This document shows positions 10,238 through 22,454 of a stretch of 64,000 nt of DNA, piece after piece. A program made the position numbers and the translations under genes. The notes beneath the pieces were generated by a model. It searched no databases. It was not told the origin of the DNA and saw only the letters and a program-made list of their open reading frames with translations. Location of the stretch: positions 242,984,430 to 243,048,429 of the forward strand of contig CM070874.1 in assembly GCA_036365515.1 (NCBI GenBank). The letters are read 5' to 3'. The DNA is from Torymus aiolomorphi (Eukaryota; Arthropoda; Insecta; Hymenoptera; Torymidae). Positions within the stretch are counted from its first letter, which is position 1. Each line of letters begins with the position of its first letter.

Positions 10238-13200
10238 GGGCATTCTCTGTCAACGCGACACCCCCTCTGACAGAACAATTTTGATCCAAATGGGGTCTAC
10301 CTCGGCTCAAATGAAAGCTCTTGACTTCTACTTACGAATGCCGTCTGGCGATTCCGAAAATTCAAAATGGCGGATCCAATATGGCGGCTGAAAGTCTCGG
10401 AATGATGGAAAAACAAGTTTTTCTTCACTCTAATAGCGAATCTGATACGAAAATTGTTATTTCTTGCCACTAATATGAAGTTTGCGACATATTTTCTTAC
10501 TACTACCGTTCAAAGCGAGCGGTTAAAATTATATTTCAAGGTCATTTTGAAGGTCAAAAGTTATTTTCTGGATTGTCGGACTAGTATTCCACGAAACTAG
10601 TAGAAAACTTTATTAAGATCATAACTAGACTTGACCTTGGATCATTTTTCAAGGTCATTTTCATGGTGAGTTCTAATTTTAATAAACCGATTCTTTCGCA
10701 GTTATACTTCTTCAATTCATGCTATCAATCGGTTCTAATTCGGAACAGTAACAGAAAAACTGTGGTTATATCCACACTTTGAAACATTTCAGAATCACTG
10801 TAAAAAGTTTGTTGGAGAAGAAACACGTTAGCGTAGAGTATCAGTACCAAATGCAAGAATTGTTTCGTATCTAAACATTAAGTCCTTTACTCTCCCATTT
10901 TAGAGCAAATGTTGCACTGAAATTGTTCTGCATTTAATCTATTTCATCGTTCTTCAGGAGTACAAAAGTTTAGGGCAGAAGGAGCACTAAAACGTGTGGC
11001 AATGGTACAACACATTTGTGCTGCTACTGCTTTTTTGATTTGGTGCTCCTCCTGCACAAAAATCGTGCAGTATACGCACTGAGAGAAAAAAACCGACGTG
11101 ACGCCGTGGATGCTCTAGTTGGTGTAAGACCGTGTGACTGTACACGTATACAATGCGATCAAAAATTGCAAAATTTTTGAATTTTGCAATTTTTGAATTG
11201 ACTTTGAAGGTCAACGACGAGGTCAGATTCAAGGTCATCAGACCAGACAAATCCTCGTTGAAAATTACTTACGGTATGACCTTAGCTTTTTCAAAAAATA
11301 TCGTTTCTGGGAAAATACGGGGGTTCCATACTTTTTGATAACCCTGTAATTAAACTTTACAATAGAACATTTCTAAAATCTCTCTAACTTTTTTTATTCC
11401 TCTTTCGAAACTCTTTAAGTACCGATGCTTCTCTAAAAGTTTAGTGCGGCTGTTACTCTAACTCTTTGATGTATCTGTGGTTCTATATTTCGTGCATTAT
11501 CTTTCCTAAACGTTTTGTACATATAGTTCCCATCGATTTTCGAGAGGATTCAAATTAATTCGAAGACATTTTTCACAGCACCTGTTCTAACAGTCCTACG
11601 TTATTATATTCGAGTATTATCACTTACTTAGATGGATTGAATATGTCTACTGTAGCACGGTCCGATCGTTGTATCAACCCTCTCAGTGGTAAGGGTCACA
11701 TAGGTAATGATTTACGCTTGTTGTCGAACAACTTAAAACGAAGATTTCCAGATTTGCCAGATAATTAAAAAATTTGTAGTAAGTGTAGAATATTATGTAG
11801 ATCTCCCATTTCATCTATTGGTACAAGAGATAACGAAGGCAACAACGAATATGAAAACATGGATATAGAGACGACATCAGAAAACACTGGTATTGATAAA
11901 TCTGTTCAAGAAGCTACACGATCAGCTAGAGAAATCGAATTGGAAGACATGTTTTCAGAATTAAAAGAAAAGTTTCCTAGATTAGCAGTTAATGACCCTT
12001 TGAAACTAACTATACTTATAATCGCCCCATCAACTTGGAATATTAGTCGAATTTCCCGTGAATTCAATGCATCAAGACATTTAGTAAGAAAGTCGAAAAA
12101 CTCAAAGCCGATGGAGGTATTTTAGCTACAACAACGGCTAAACATGGTAAAACTTTGTCAAAGGCAGTAATAGAAGTCATTGTTGAATGTTATAATAACG
12201 ATCTGCACAGTCGGATGATGCCGGGTCGAAAAGATACTGTCTCTGTTATTATTGATGGAAAGCGGACTCAGGTGCAGAAACGTCTTTTATATTTCGATTT
12301 ACGAGAACTTTACGAATTATTCAAGATAGCAGAACCAACAGTGCAAGTGGGATTCAGTACTTTCGCGAAATTGCGACCAAAACATTGTGTTCTTGCTGGT
12401 GCTAGAGGAACGCATAGCGTCTGCGTTTGCACCATTCATCAAAATTGTAAATTGATGTTGGATGCAATCGATATTCAGAAGCTCACGAAAAATCAAGAAG
12501 AACCCATTTGTAGTTATAAAGATTGTTTACAGCAAATTATGTGTAAGAATCCTACACCTGACTGTCACTTGGAGGAATGTTCGAAGTGCCCTGGTTCTGA
12601 AAATCTTACGTCTCGTTTACTTGAAATATTGGATGGGGCAAATATCTCACAAATTGAGTACTGTGCGTGGTCAGGAACGGATAGATCAACTTTGCAGAAT
12701 TTAACTCTACCAGTTGAAGAATTTGTTGATGAATTATATGCCAAATTGGCGATACTCAAACCCCACTCATATATTGCCAAAGAACAAGGTAATTTCATTG
12801 CTCAAACAAAAAGTAATCTAGGCAATGGAGAAGTTCTGGTAATGTTCGACTATTCTGAGAATTACTCTTTTGCAGTTCAAGATGCATCTCAAGCCTTCCA
12901 TTTTAATAATGACCAGTGCACTGTTTTTCCAGCTATTTACTATTATAAAGAAGATTCAGAGCTGAAGCATGAAAGTTGTGTATTCTTGTCGAATAGTTTG
13001 AAGCATGACACTTCTTCTGTCTATACTATTCAGAATTTATTGATTCCAGAAATCAAGAGAAAAGTAAAAAAACTTAAAAAGATTATTTACCTGACAGATG
13101 GAGCAAAACAGCATTTCAAGAACCGCTTTCAGATAGCAAATCTTTTTCATCATGAGAAGGTTTTTGGTATTGAGGCAGAGTGGCATTTTTGCGCCACTGC

Positions 13201-14233
13201 TCATGGTAAAAGCTGTTATGATGGTCTTGGTGCAATATTTAAAAGAGAAGCTTATAGAACTAGCTTGAAGGCGAAACCGAAAGATGCTATTCTGACGCAC
13301 ACATCTCTTGTGAAGTGGGCTAAAAATCATTTTGAAAATATAAGGATTTTTTATTTTACGCAGGCTGAACATGATAAATTCAAAAGGAAACTCAATCGTA
13401 GTTTTCAAGATGCATTACCTGTCCCACAGATTCTTAGACATCATTCTTTTCAATTATCAAGTGACGGGAAAGTTATCATGAAAAGGTACTCGAATGCTGC
13501 TAAGTCTGTATCTGTTCTACTTTAATTTTCAATGGGAAAATATACTGAATTTTTTTTATAATATTCAAGTTTTTCTATTTTTTATCCTCCTTTTTTTAAT
13601 TTTTTTATGTTCTGAGAGAAGTAGTACCTCCACGTGGTTCAGAATGGGTTATGCTAAAACTACTTGATAGTTCTATTGTGGAACTTTATCTTCTCTAAGG
13701 ATTTTATACATGAAATTTTTAGATCGCCGGTCCCACGATATGCACAAAGGAACAAATGTCTCATAGGAGGTTACGTTCAACAAAACATTAATTATGCAGA
13801 GACAGAAATCATGACCTTGAAAAATGATCCAAGGTCAAGTCTAGTTATGATCGTAATCAAGTTTTCTACTAGTTTCGTGGAATACTAGTCTGAAAATCCA
13901 GAAAATAACTTTTGACCTTCAAAATGACCTTGAAATATAATTTTAGCCGCTCGGTTTGAACGGTAGTAGTAAGAAAATATGTCGCTAACTTCATATTAGT
14001 GGTAAGAAATAACAATTTTCGTATCAGATTCGCTATTAGAGTGAAGAAAAACTTGTTTTTCCATCATTCCGAGACTTTCAGCCGCCATATTGGATCCGCC
14101 ATTTTGAATTTTGGGAATCGCCAGACGGCGTTCGAAAGTACAAGTCAAGAGCTTTCATTTGAGCCTAGGTAGACCTCATTTGGATCAAAATTGTTTTGGG
14201 CAGAGGGTGTGTCGCGTTGACAGAGAATGCCCC
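10238..14233 (+). mobile_element. Sola-like DNA transposon with long TIRs
   Basis: The ends are GGGCATTCTCTGTCAACGCG at 10238 and its inverse (with one extra G) at 14233. Inverted similarity runs inward about 430 bp (10238 to about 10665 and about 13800 to 14233) with small differences. It is flanked by (TA)n, so any short target duplication is ambiguous. The interior carries one broken transposase gene at 11644-13525. 10665-11640 is non-coding apart from a short hairpin at 11160-11193. Superfamily placement is by transposase style only. Confidence 0.8.
11644..13525 (+). pseudogene. Transposase, cc8K15.2-like / Sola-like
   Basis: The product starts MSTVARSDRCINPLSGKGH. A Cys/His cluster with ICSKCRILC follows; then a helix-turn-helix-like stretch (WNISRISREFNASRHLVRK), SRMMPGRKDTVSV, FAKLRPKHCVLAGARGTH and CVCTIHQN. 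Likely catalytic acidic residues lie in MFDYSENYSF, YLTDGAKQHFKN and EAEWHFCATAHGKSCYDGLG. These match a transposase group widespread in insects and cnidarians. Two lesions are visible: an in-frame TAA near 11767 and a one-base frameshift near 12088-12095, joining the ORF at 11859-12125 to the 456-codon ORF at 12155-13525. It would cut and paste the enclosing element but is now dead. The group is sure; its Sola placement is not. Confidence 0.75.
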
Positions 14234-14270
14234 ATATATATATATATAAATATATATATATATACTTATA

Positions 14271-14603
14271 TAGAAATACATACATCGGTACTATTGGGGT
14301 CCTAGAGTTTCTTACTTTGAGAGTTTACATTGGAATACCGGAACGAATACACTTGACTAAAGAAATAATGACCCTAAGTGTACCGTGATTCGCAGGGGGC
14401 CTGCGGCGCCCTCTTTTAGTACCGAAATTCCGGAACAAAAGCCCGGAAAAGTATCTAAGATGTATTGTAGACGAAGCCTTATGGACCTCAAAAGTAGCAA
14501 TATATGCATCGTTTTTTGGAAACCGGACCCCAAAAATGACAAAAGTTCCCAAAAGTAGCAATCTATGTGTTATATATACCCCAAAAGTACTAACACATAC
14601 CTA
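14271..14603. mobile_element. Core-word element F
   Basis: The core TTGACTAAAGAAATAATGAC (then CCTAAG) is at 14353-14378. The left arm has ACTATTGGGGTCC, the inverse of the right-arm words. The right arm has CCTCAAAAGTAGC, CCCCAAAAATGAC, CCCAAAAGTAGC and CCCCAAAAGTACT. TA tracts lie on both sides. The GC-rich block at 14393-14412 (GGGGGCCTGCGGCGCCC) resembles the GCGGGCGCCGCAGG block of A and C. Confidence 0.65.
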
Positions 14604-14709
<106 letters not shown>

Positions 14710-14779
14710 TAGGGGGGCTTCGCCTCCTGCTCGCTCCGCTCGCCAACCCCCATTTTCAGAGAGAAATTTTATAATAATG

Positions 14780-17762
14780 AAGTATGAAACTATCAAATTT
14801 TGACAATATGAAATTTTGATGGGTAAAATATCGAACTTAAGAGGAATCAAAGGTAAAGGATATACTATTTATGTTCTTTATAATTGCTTCAGAGCAATGA
14901 AATTAGTAATCAAACACATGTTGCATGGACCTAATACAAGTCAATCATCTTGTCTTATTAACGATCAATCTATTTGCAAAAAAAAATTTCCTAAACTGTT
15001 TCGCGATACAACAATTTTGAAAGAAAATGGTTAGCCAGAATATCAAAGAAAAGATAATTCTTGTGATAATCATTCATATAGAACCAAAAGTAGCCATATT
15101 ATTTCCGTTGATAATAGAATGGTAGTTCCATATAACAGTTTTCTACTAAAAAAATATAAATGTCATATTAATGTGGAATATTGTGCATCAATTCATAGTA
15201 TTAAATATATGTTTGACTATATTCATAAAGGTGGCGATAGAGCATTATGCAAAATACAAAAAGTAAATAAAGAAAATGATAAACAAAATCCGATAATATA
15301 TGATGAAATTTCACAATTTATAGATGGTAGATATCTAAGTCCGGAAGCCGCATGGCGTTTACAAGAATTTCTTATGCGGCTGAAGCCATACCGTTATGCG
15401 GTTACACACAGAGCATCAACAAAAAATTATTTTTGAAGAGAATAAAGAATCTCAAGCTTTGTGTAATACAGAAACTACTTTAACGGTGTGGTTTAAATTA
15501 AATAAAACAGGTAAAACGGCTAGAAATATTAAATATGTTGAAATACCTCGATATTATGTTTTTAAATCCAAATCATGGAAAAAAGAGAATAGTCACAACA
15601 ATTTGAAGCCATTGGTCGATTAAATATTGTATCACCAAAAGATAATGAAAGATTTTTCTCAAATTATTACTAAATCATGTAAAAGGTGCTACTTCTTTTA
15701 AAGATATACGAACTTTTAATAATATTGCATATGAAACTTACAAAGCGGCAGCACTTGCTATGGGTCTTATAGAAGATGATTCACAAATTTATGTTATTTT
15801 TGAAGAAGCTACTAATGTAATGCTTCCATTTCAATTACGTAAATTTTTTGCATGGTTCATTTTAGCAGAAAACATTCAAGGTAATTTGATTTGGGAAAAA
15901 TTTTAACATTTTTTTCTGAGGAATTTAAAGAAAATGCAGAAAATAATGCTCTATCGCATATTCAAAGTATATTGGAAACTTTTATAAAGATTTCAGTTTA
16001 CCTGAACCAACAGTAATTAATAGTATTGAAGAAAATTCTGAAAATATGACACACAGTAAGAATATTTTTGATATTTTGTTTAATCAGTTAAGTAATGATC
16101 AAAAATTAATTTTTAATGAAATAGTAAACAGTGAATATAAAATTTATTATATTGATGGCCCTGGAGGTTCAGGTAAAACTTTCTTATACAAAACATTAAT
16201 ACATTATTATATATCTTTGAACAAAAAAACTTTATCTATGGCTTGGACTAGAATTGCTTCTATATTATTACCTAAAGGAATGACAAGTCATCGTACTTTT
16301 AGACTTCCTTTAGATTTAAACAGTATTGAAACTGCTTTTTTAAAATTTGAATCGGATAAAAAAAAATTGAGAGAAGTTGATATTATTATTTGGGACGAAG
16401 CATCAATGATTTCAAAAAAGGCTTTAGAAATAATTGATCAAACTAAGAGATGTATGTTTTAATGATATTCCATTTGGTGGAAAATTGATCATATTCGGAG
16501 GTGATTTTCGGTAAATTCTTCCAGTTACGAAATGTGGTCACAAAAATAGTATAATAGAACAAACAATTAAATTTTCTGCGTTATGGTCTCTTTTTAAAGT
16601 TTTAAAATTAAATCAAAATATTCGTTCGGAAAATAAAGAATTTGCTTCACTATTGTGAGAATTGGGTGAAGGGAAAATTAATCCATTGATTATTCCAAAT
16701 AAATGGAAAACGAATAATATTTGTAAAGAAATTTATAGTAACATTAATATTAAAACTTATAGATCGTGTAATCTTAACCGCTCATAATAAAGATACTAAA
16801 ATTATTAATAATAAAGTTTTAGAATTATTGAATAAAAAAGTACATACGTATTATAGTTTAGATTACGCAACTCATAAAGGAGTTGATCAAACAGACGAAA
16901 ATATTCATTATATTATCCAATTGAAATGCTTAAGAGGGTGCGGTACTCATGTACTCTGTTTTACCGGCAGAACATGGTAAATTCTATATTATTAAAATAA
17001 ATGTATCGAATTACGTCTTATAAAGAGATAGTTGCCCTGCGCAATGTAATAATCTACCAGCCTACGCAATTTTGAGCTCAAATATCAACGGCATCCTAAA
17101 AAATTTTGCGAACAAAAATAACCGAAATTTCGTTCGCAAAATTTTTTAGGATGCCGTTCATATTTGAGCTCAAAACTGCGTAGGCTGGTAGATTATTACA
17201 TTGCGCAGGGCAACTATCTCTTTATAAGACGTAATTCGATATATTTATTTTAATAATATAGAATTTACCATGTTCTGCCGGTAAAACAGAGTACATGAGT
17301 ACCACACCCCCTTAACAATATTAGAGAAGGTCTTCCACCTCATGAATTAAAATTGAAAGTAAATGCTATTGTTATGTTAATTAGAAATATAAGTATTGTA
17401 CAAGGAATGTGTAATGGTACATGTCTAAGAATAACTGGATTATATGCTCATAATGTTAAGGCAGAAATAATTACAGGCGAAAGAATTGGTGAAGAGGTTT
17501 TTATCCCACAAATAACATCAAATACTGCAGATTCATCTTCAGTTCCTTTTATTCTTTACCGTAAACAATTTCCAATTGTATTAGCTTTTGCCATAACAAT
17601 AAATAAATCTCAAAGACAGAGTTTTGATTCTATTGGAATTTTTATTAGACGACCACTATTTTCACATGGTCAGTTATATGTTGCTTTATCCCGATGTAAA
17701 AATCCTAACAATATATTTATTGAAAATTTTCAGAAAATTCTTTAATAATAGATGACATTGTA
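14780..17762 (+). pseudogene. Helitron Rep/helicase, decayed and split by a MITE
   Basis: Plus-strand frames read in order: HMLHGPNTSQSSCL and VVPYNSFLLKKYKCHINVEY with YIHKGGDRA (Rep-helicase linker); LTVWFKLNKTGKTARN; HVKGATSFKDIRT; and a Pif1-type helicase with Walker A GPGGSGKT (near 16155), Walker B IIIWDEASM (near 16380) and the C-terminal FAITINKSQRQSF and LYVALSRCKNP motifs (near 17590-17700). Several stops and frameshifts are present, for example a stop at about 15033 where the family has GYP. The Rep HUH motif lies upstream of what is kept, so the element is 5'-truncated. The TTAA MITE at 16930-17315 interrupts it. Helitrons move by rolling-circle replication; this copy cannot. I could not find the CTRR 3' end. 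Confidence 0.85.
16934..17311. mobile_element. TTAA MITE, near-perfect palindrome, inside the Helitron
   Basis: TTAA lies at 16930-16933 and 17312-17315. The ends are GAGGGTGCGGTACTCATG and the inverse of GGGGGTGTGGTACTCATG. The arms match for roughly 160 bp each around a short AT centre near 17120, with few mismatches. Removing it plus one TTAA makes the flanking helicase frame continuous (EMLNN then IREGLPPHE), which proves insertion and the duplication. No ORF. Confidence 0.9.
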
Positions 17763-19186
17763 TGGAAAGAAATTTTTGAAATTTAATCTATAATTTACAC
17801 TATAAGATTTGATGAGTGAAAATTTATGTCGCATTTGTATATGATCTCAATTTCTCCTAAGCTCAAGGAATTTATAACAATAATCATTTTAATTAAAATA
17901 TTACCCTTTGTGAAAATATAAGACATGTTGTATCTTCTCATAAGTTTAATATTATAAATAATCGGAATATTCAATTACTGTGTCAATTACTATGTCATAT
18001 ACGTAGTTAATTGACGTTGGTATTGATCACTTGACTATATTCAAATTTATTAGTTCTGTTTACATATTCTTAACGTAGTCTGACTGCCTTTGCTTTCCTT
18101 TGCGTTAATTTATTATTGTTTGGTTTATTATATGTTAATTTATTCAGTTACTGTCCTATCTTAATGTGAGTTAAAAAGTGTGCATAGCTTTTAATACAAT
18201 TGACGATGTTTATTTTGTTTTTACCAAGAAAGCAAGGTAACAGTTGTAATCAATTTGACTTCTCACCTTTGTGCAAGGTTTCCGTCAGATTTTTCACTAT
18301 TGTTTCTATATTTTTAGATAAACAAAAACATAATTTTATTAATTTGACGATGTCTTAACATTATAATGATTGTAATTTTAGGTAAGAATGACGAGCAAAT
18401 TGTTTATTTGTATGTATTTTAATTATTGACTTGTATTTATCTCCATATTTTAATAAATTCTAGTGCTTGATAAGAATAACAAAACAGTTATCGAAACGTT
18501 GCACAAATAGTAACTCAATGTACTCATTAACATCGAACCTTTCCAAAACTATTTAATAATGAGTGACAAAGAAATTCTATGGAATAATCGGAATATTGTT
18601 GTACATTTAATAAATAAATATTTCATAATTATTTAATATATTAATATGAAATATTTGTTTATTAAATGTAATAAAGATGTGAATTAATTTTCATTATATT
18701 TTAAACTTTGCACAATTTTTATTTTAAAGAAATTACAATAATAAGTAATGAAAATTAATTCACATCTTACATGGTGGAGGAAGGAAGGGCTAGGTTGGTG
18801 TCAAGGAGGATTACGGAGGGATAACTCCCATGGTTTTTAAGGCTACTGGCGATGAATTCCATGGTTGTGTTTAGGCTCATTATATAAAAAATTATTGTGT
18901 AATTCTATATGATTTCGGCATGTCCCAAAATCATATATATAATTATTATTATTTCTTATATATAATTAAAAATTCAACGCGCCTATAACGGTACCTCAGT
19001 GGTGGTGTGGAAAGCTGTTCCAAATGTGCGAAATGTGGTAATAGTTGAAAACATAATTGTCTATGTTGGTTCTAATAATAATTAGTATGTTTTTGAGTTT
19101 TTTTAAATGTTCGAATTCGAAGATTTAGTGACAGTTTTCTCTTTGATGGTTTTTCGATTATCATCAAAAACAATAGTCCGGTAGTA
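17763..19186. other. AT-rich non-coding stretch with nested small palindromes
   Basis: No gene recognised. The 3' part of the Helitron may extend into it. At 18605-18770 two palindromes are nested: ACATTTAATAAATAAATATT with its inverse ending near 18660, and AAGATGTGAATTAATTTTCA (18672 on) with its inverse at about 18749-18770. Confidence 0.4.
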
Positions 19187-19410
19187 GTCCAGAGGTGGAG
19201 GGGGTGGTAGGTGGAGCACGATGGAGGGGACGGTGGAGGGCGGTGGAGGGGACGGTGGAGGGCGGTAGAGGAGCGGTCTGACTGAGATTAAAATATAACG
19301 TGATTGTTGAATGAATTTAACGTTAAAAAGTGGAGTGGACGGTGGAGGGGCAGCAAATAGGTAAGTGGAGGGGGCGGTGAAGGGCGGTGGAGGGTACGGT
19401 GGAGGGATTG
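19187..19410. repeat. G-rich minisatellite (GGTGGAGGG words)
   Basis: Two blocks, 19187-19275 and 19328-19405, made of variants of GCGGTGGAGGGGACGGTGG. The runs of three or more G at short spacing could form G-quadruplexes. A 50-bp AT-richer gap separates the blocks. Confidence 0.75.
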
Positions 19411-19439
19411 CGTTCAGATATAGCAGTAACGCCTATATA

Positions 19440-19683
19440 ATATAGGGAGATATATACGTTGATCATTGACTATATTATGGGGACATCAACAGTTTTCTCT
19501 CAGAGTTGGCCTATGTTAACGTGACTAAAGAAATATGGACCCTCAGGTTATTGACTATAGATTTGTCCCCGAAATAGTGGATTCGTCCATTTTATTATGG
19601 GGACAGTCCCCATACTATTGCAATGTCCCCGAAGTATGGTGAATGTATACGATTTTGTCCCCGTAATAGGGCAAATGTATATA
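19440..19683. mobile_element. Core-word element G
   Basis: Core GTGACTAAAGAAATATGGAC (then CCTCAGG) at 19521-19547. Words: TATTATGGGGACA on the left; TTGTCCCCGAAATA, TTATTATGGGGACAGTCCCC (a word-to-word palindrome), TGTCCCCGAAGTATGG and TTGTCCCCGTAATAGG on the right. The mariner is inserted at its right TA edge. Confidence 0.65.
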
Positions 19684-19685
19684 TA

Positions 19686-20976
19686 CGAGGGTCATTTGAC
19701 AAGTACCTAGCCTCACCGCCAGATGGTGCCACTATCGTACCAGAAATACACTACAGTGCAGTATCTTCCTGTAAACGGTTACAGACGAAATTTCAGCCGG
19801 ATCGGAGTTGTAGTTTATTTTTGAGAGCGTGTGAAAGCAAATGTGTCCGTTGATTTTTGAAAAAATGGAGAAAGAACAATATCGGTCGGTGATTCGATTC
19901 TTGTTTTTGGAAGGGAAATCGCGCAGTGAAATTAAAGAACGCTTGGATGCAGTGTATGGGGATGCTTCTCCTTCGATGGCGACCATTAAATTTTGGTATA
20001 ACGAGTTTCAACGTGGTCGTACGTCGGTTTTTGATGATCCACGCCCAGGTGCTCCGAAAACAGCCACTACGGAGGAGAACGTGACAAAAATACACGATAT
20101 CGTTTTGTCAGACCGCCGATTAAAGGTGCACGAGATAGCTGCGATAGTAGGCATCTCAGAAGAACGCGTGTGGCATATCCTACATGAGATTTTAGGCATG
20201 AGGAAGCTGTCAGCAAGGTGGGTGCCGCGTTTGCTGACTGCAGACAACAAGCGCATCCGTGTGACCAGTTCAGAGCAGTGTTTGGAGCTGTTTAATCGCA
20301 ATCCAAAAGAGTTTTTGCGTCGTTACGTGACCGTCGACGAAACATGGATTCACTACTACACTCCAGAGACCAAGGAGCAGTCAAAACAGTGGACCTTACC
20401 CGGTGAACCTGCTCCGAAGAAGGCGAAGACGGTCCCGTCGGCGGGAAAGGTGATGGCCACTGTTTTCTGGGATTCTCAAGGTGTGATTTTTATTGACTAT
20501 CTGGAGAAGGGCAAAACGGTCACAGGACAGTATTACGCCGAACTATTGAGCCGATTTGACGCCGTGTTAGAAGAAAAACGGCCCCATTTGTCTAAAAAGA
20601 AAGTGCTTTTCCACCACGATAATGTACCGGCTCACACTTCTGCACTCGCCACGGCTAAATTGGTCGAATTACGCTACGAACTGCTGCCCCATCCACCGTA
20701 TTCTCCAGATTTGGCTCCGTGCGACTTTTTTTGTTTCCGAACCTAAAAATTCGCTCGCCGGGAAGAGATTCCACTCCAATAACGAAATAATCGCCGCCAC
20801 GGAGGCCTATTTTGCAAACCAAGAGAAAACATTTTTTTCAAGGGGGTTAAAAAAATTGGAACACCGCTGGACCAAGTGTATTCAACTAAAAGGAGACTAC
20901 ATTGAAAAATAAATTTTATTTTTTGTAAAATATTGGTGTTTTCATTTGTAGGCTAGGTACTTATCAAATGACCCTC

Positions 20977-20977
<1 letters not shown>
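19686..20977 (+). mobile_element. mariner transposon
   Basis: The ends are CGAGGGTCATTTGACAAGTA and the inverse of CGAGGGTCATTTGATAAGTA, followed by CCTAGCC on both, with TA dinucleotides on each side. The length of about 1.29 kb is the normal mariner size. The single transposase gene lies inside. Confidence 0.92.
19865..20912 (+). pseudogene. mariner transposase, one frameshift
   Basis: The start MEKEQYRSVIRFLFLEGKS at 19865 matches mariner N-termini better than the upstream ATG at 19841. A helix-turn-helix region (IAAIVGISEERVWHIL), the linker, and the DD34D triad follow: VTVDETW, HHDNVPAH and PCDFF, with 34 residues between the second and third aspartates. Right after the third aspartate, a T-run at about 20727-20733 appears one base short, and the frame shifts to end at 20746. 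The normal C-terminus (LAGKRFHSNNEIIAATEAYF to KGDYIEK) continues in the next frame to 20912. The enzyme would excise and reinsert the element at TA; this copy lacks its C-terminus unless the run is a sequencing artefact. Confidence 0.9.

Positions 20978-21038
<61 letters not shown>
20978..21038. repeat. (TA)n dinucleotide tract
   Basis: TA repeats at the right flank of the mariner, probably the right TA tract of element G split by the insertion. Confidence 0.9.
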
Positions 21039-21044
<6 letters not shown>

Positions 21045-21459
21045 AATTAAAATGTTATTATTTTAAATTATATGAAGTAAAATATTTAGAAATTTTTTGA
21101 AATTTTTTGATAATTTCTACTATTATTTCAAATAATAATTACATAATTTACTTATAATGACCAATATTTCGTTTTATTATTGTAGCTTTATTGATTTGTA
21201 ATTATAATTACGTTCTCTACCCAAAAATAGCTTTTTTTGATTTTTGCAAATATATTTTTGTATCATATAAGTGGGTTCATCATATATTATTTAAACTTTG
21301 CGCGCAGATCGAACGTAGCGCCGCCTACCTCATGGAGTACGGAACTAACGCTTAATTCGGCTGCACCGAAATCCCCCGATCCGACCTTCTATGAGTTAGA
21401 TAATGTATTCTATATCCTCTGGCCCAGGTACGCATGTAATATACAGGTTCTTAAAAAAC
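21039..21459. other. AT-rich non-coding stretch
   Basis: No gene, TIR or repeat recognised. Confidence 0.4.
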
Positions 21460-21773
21460 ATTGGGTATATATCACGTGAAAGAGCGGAAAATTCTAAGAT
21501 AAAACGTCCAATGAACCAACGCGATCGGATCGATAGATTTTCCGTAATCGATTAATGAAAATTTCTCGATTAGACCAATGAGCGCGCGGCGTTAGCGGCA
21601 AGAGGCGGCGGAGAGCGCGGAGTGGGGGAAGGTGCCGCTAACGCCGCGCGCTCATTGGTCTAATCGAGAAATTTTCATTAATCGATTACGGAAAATCTAT
21701 CGATCCGATCGCGTTGGTTCATTGGACGTTTTATCTTAGAATTTTCCGCTCTTTCACGTGATATATACCCAAT
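21460..21773. repeat. Perfect 142-bp-arm palindrome
   Basis: The left arm begins CATTGGGTATATATCACGTG (about 21459) and the right arm ends with its exact inverse (about 21773). I found no mismatch across the arms. The centre is a 30-bp purine-rich spacer (AGAGGCGGCGGAGAGCGCGG and following). The inner arm ends are GC-rich (GCGCGCGGCGTTAGCGGC). Similarity fades outward (AAAAAACATTGGG against CCCAATGCGGTTGTTTTTT). No coding sequence. Confidence 0.85.
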
Positions 21774-21794
21774 GCGGTTGTTTTTTAACAACGT

Positions 21795-22150
21795 GTATAC
21801 ATCCATTTCAATGTACATGCATTGCGGTCGACCCCTAAGGCTTCGTCTAAACTTTCCGGCAGAGCGCTCCCGCGCTCCTTGATATTTTAATACTTCTTTC
21901 CATTCTGTGTATAAATAAGAATATATGATTATAAAACAAATATATTTATATTTATAATTACGATCGTTTTTCTCATTCATCTTCTGATCTTGAAAATATT
22001 TTCTCTAATATTTTATCACTATACCTTATAATAAATAATTAACTAGAAACAACCCTATCAAGGAGCGCGGGAGCGCTCCGAAGGCAAGTATAGAAGAAGC
22101 CTGAGGGAACGACCCGGGCTACATATACAATGAAATGGGTGTGGGAGAAA
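21795..22150. repeat. Foldback element, MITE-like
   Basis: The sequence CCATTTCAATGTACATGCAT at about 21803 and the following GGCTTCGTCTA and GAGCGCTCCCGCGCTCCTTG blocks are repeated inverted at 22058-22142. Arms are about 75-80 bp with mismatches; the loop is about 175 bp and AT-rich. No clear target duplication. Confidence 0.6.
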
Positions 22151-22387
22151 TTCAATGCGCTTATATACGTATTAGATTTGTATGAACTATATTAACATAT
22201 ACATTGCTCATTGCTCTACTTAAATCAAAAGGTTTCATTTAAAAAGATTGTCTCGTTCAAAAGATTTAGAGATCTGAATATTTTTATGTACTGTTTCCTT
22301 TCCGAATTTTTCTCCATATTCTTCAGTATGCACAAACTATAAATTTTTGTCCGACCGGTACATAGTATAGCATTTTTGTGCGACTGA

Positions 22388-22454
22388 CAAATGAGAGAGA
22401 GAGAGCAAGAGAGTGCGAGAGAGAGGGAATGAGAGAAGAGCGAGGGAGAGAGAG
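22388..22454. repeat. GA-rich tract (left flank of LINE)
   Basis: Imperfect (GA)n. A very similar tract lies at 27977-28031 on the other side of the LINE, so the pair may be a long target-site duplication. Confidence 0.7.

Noticed and set aside
12565..13408. Minus-strand ORFs of 77 and 123 codons
   Set aside because: Shadows of the Sola-like transposase.
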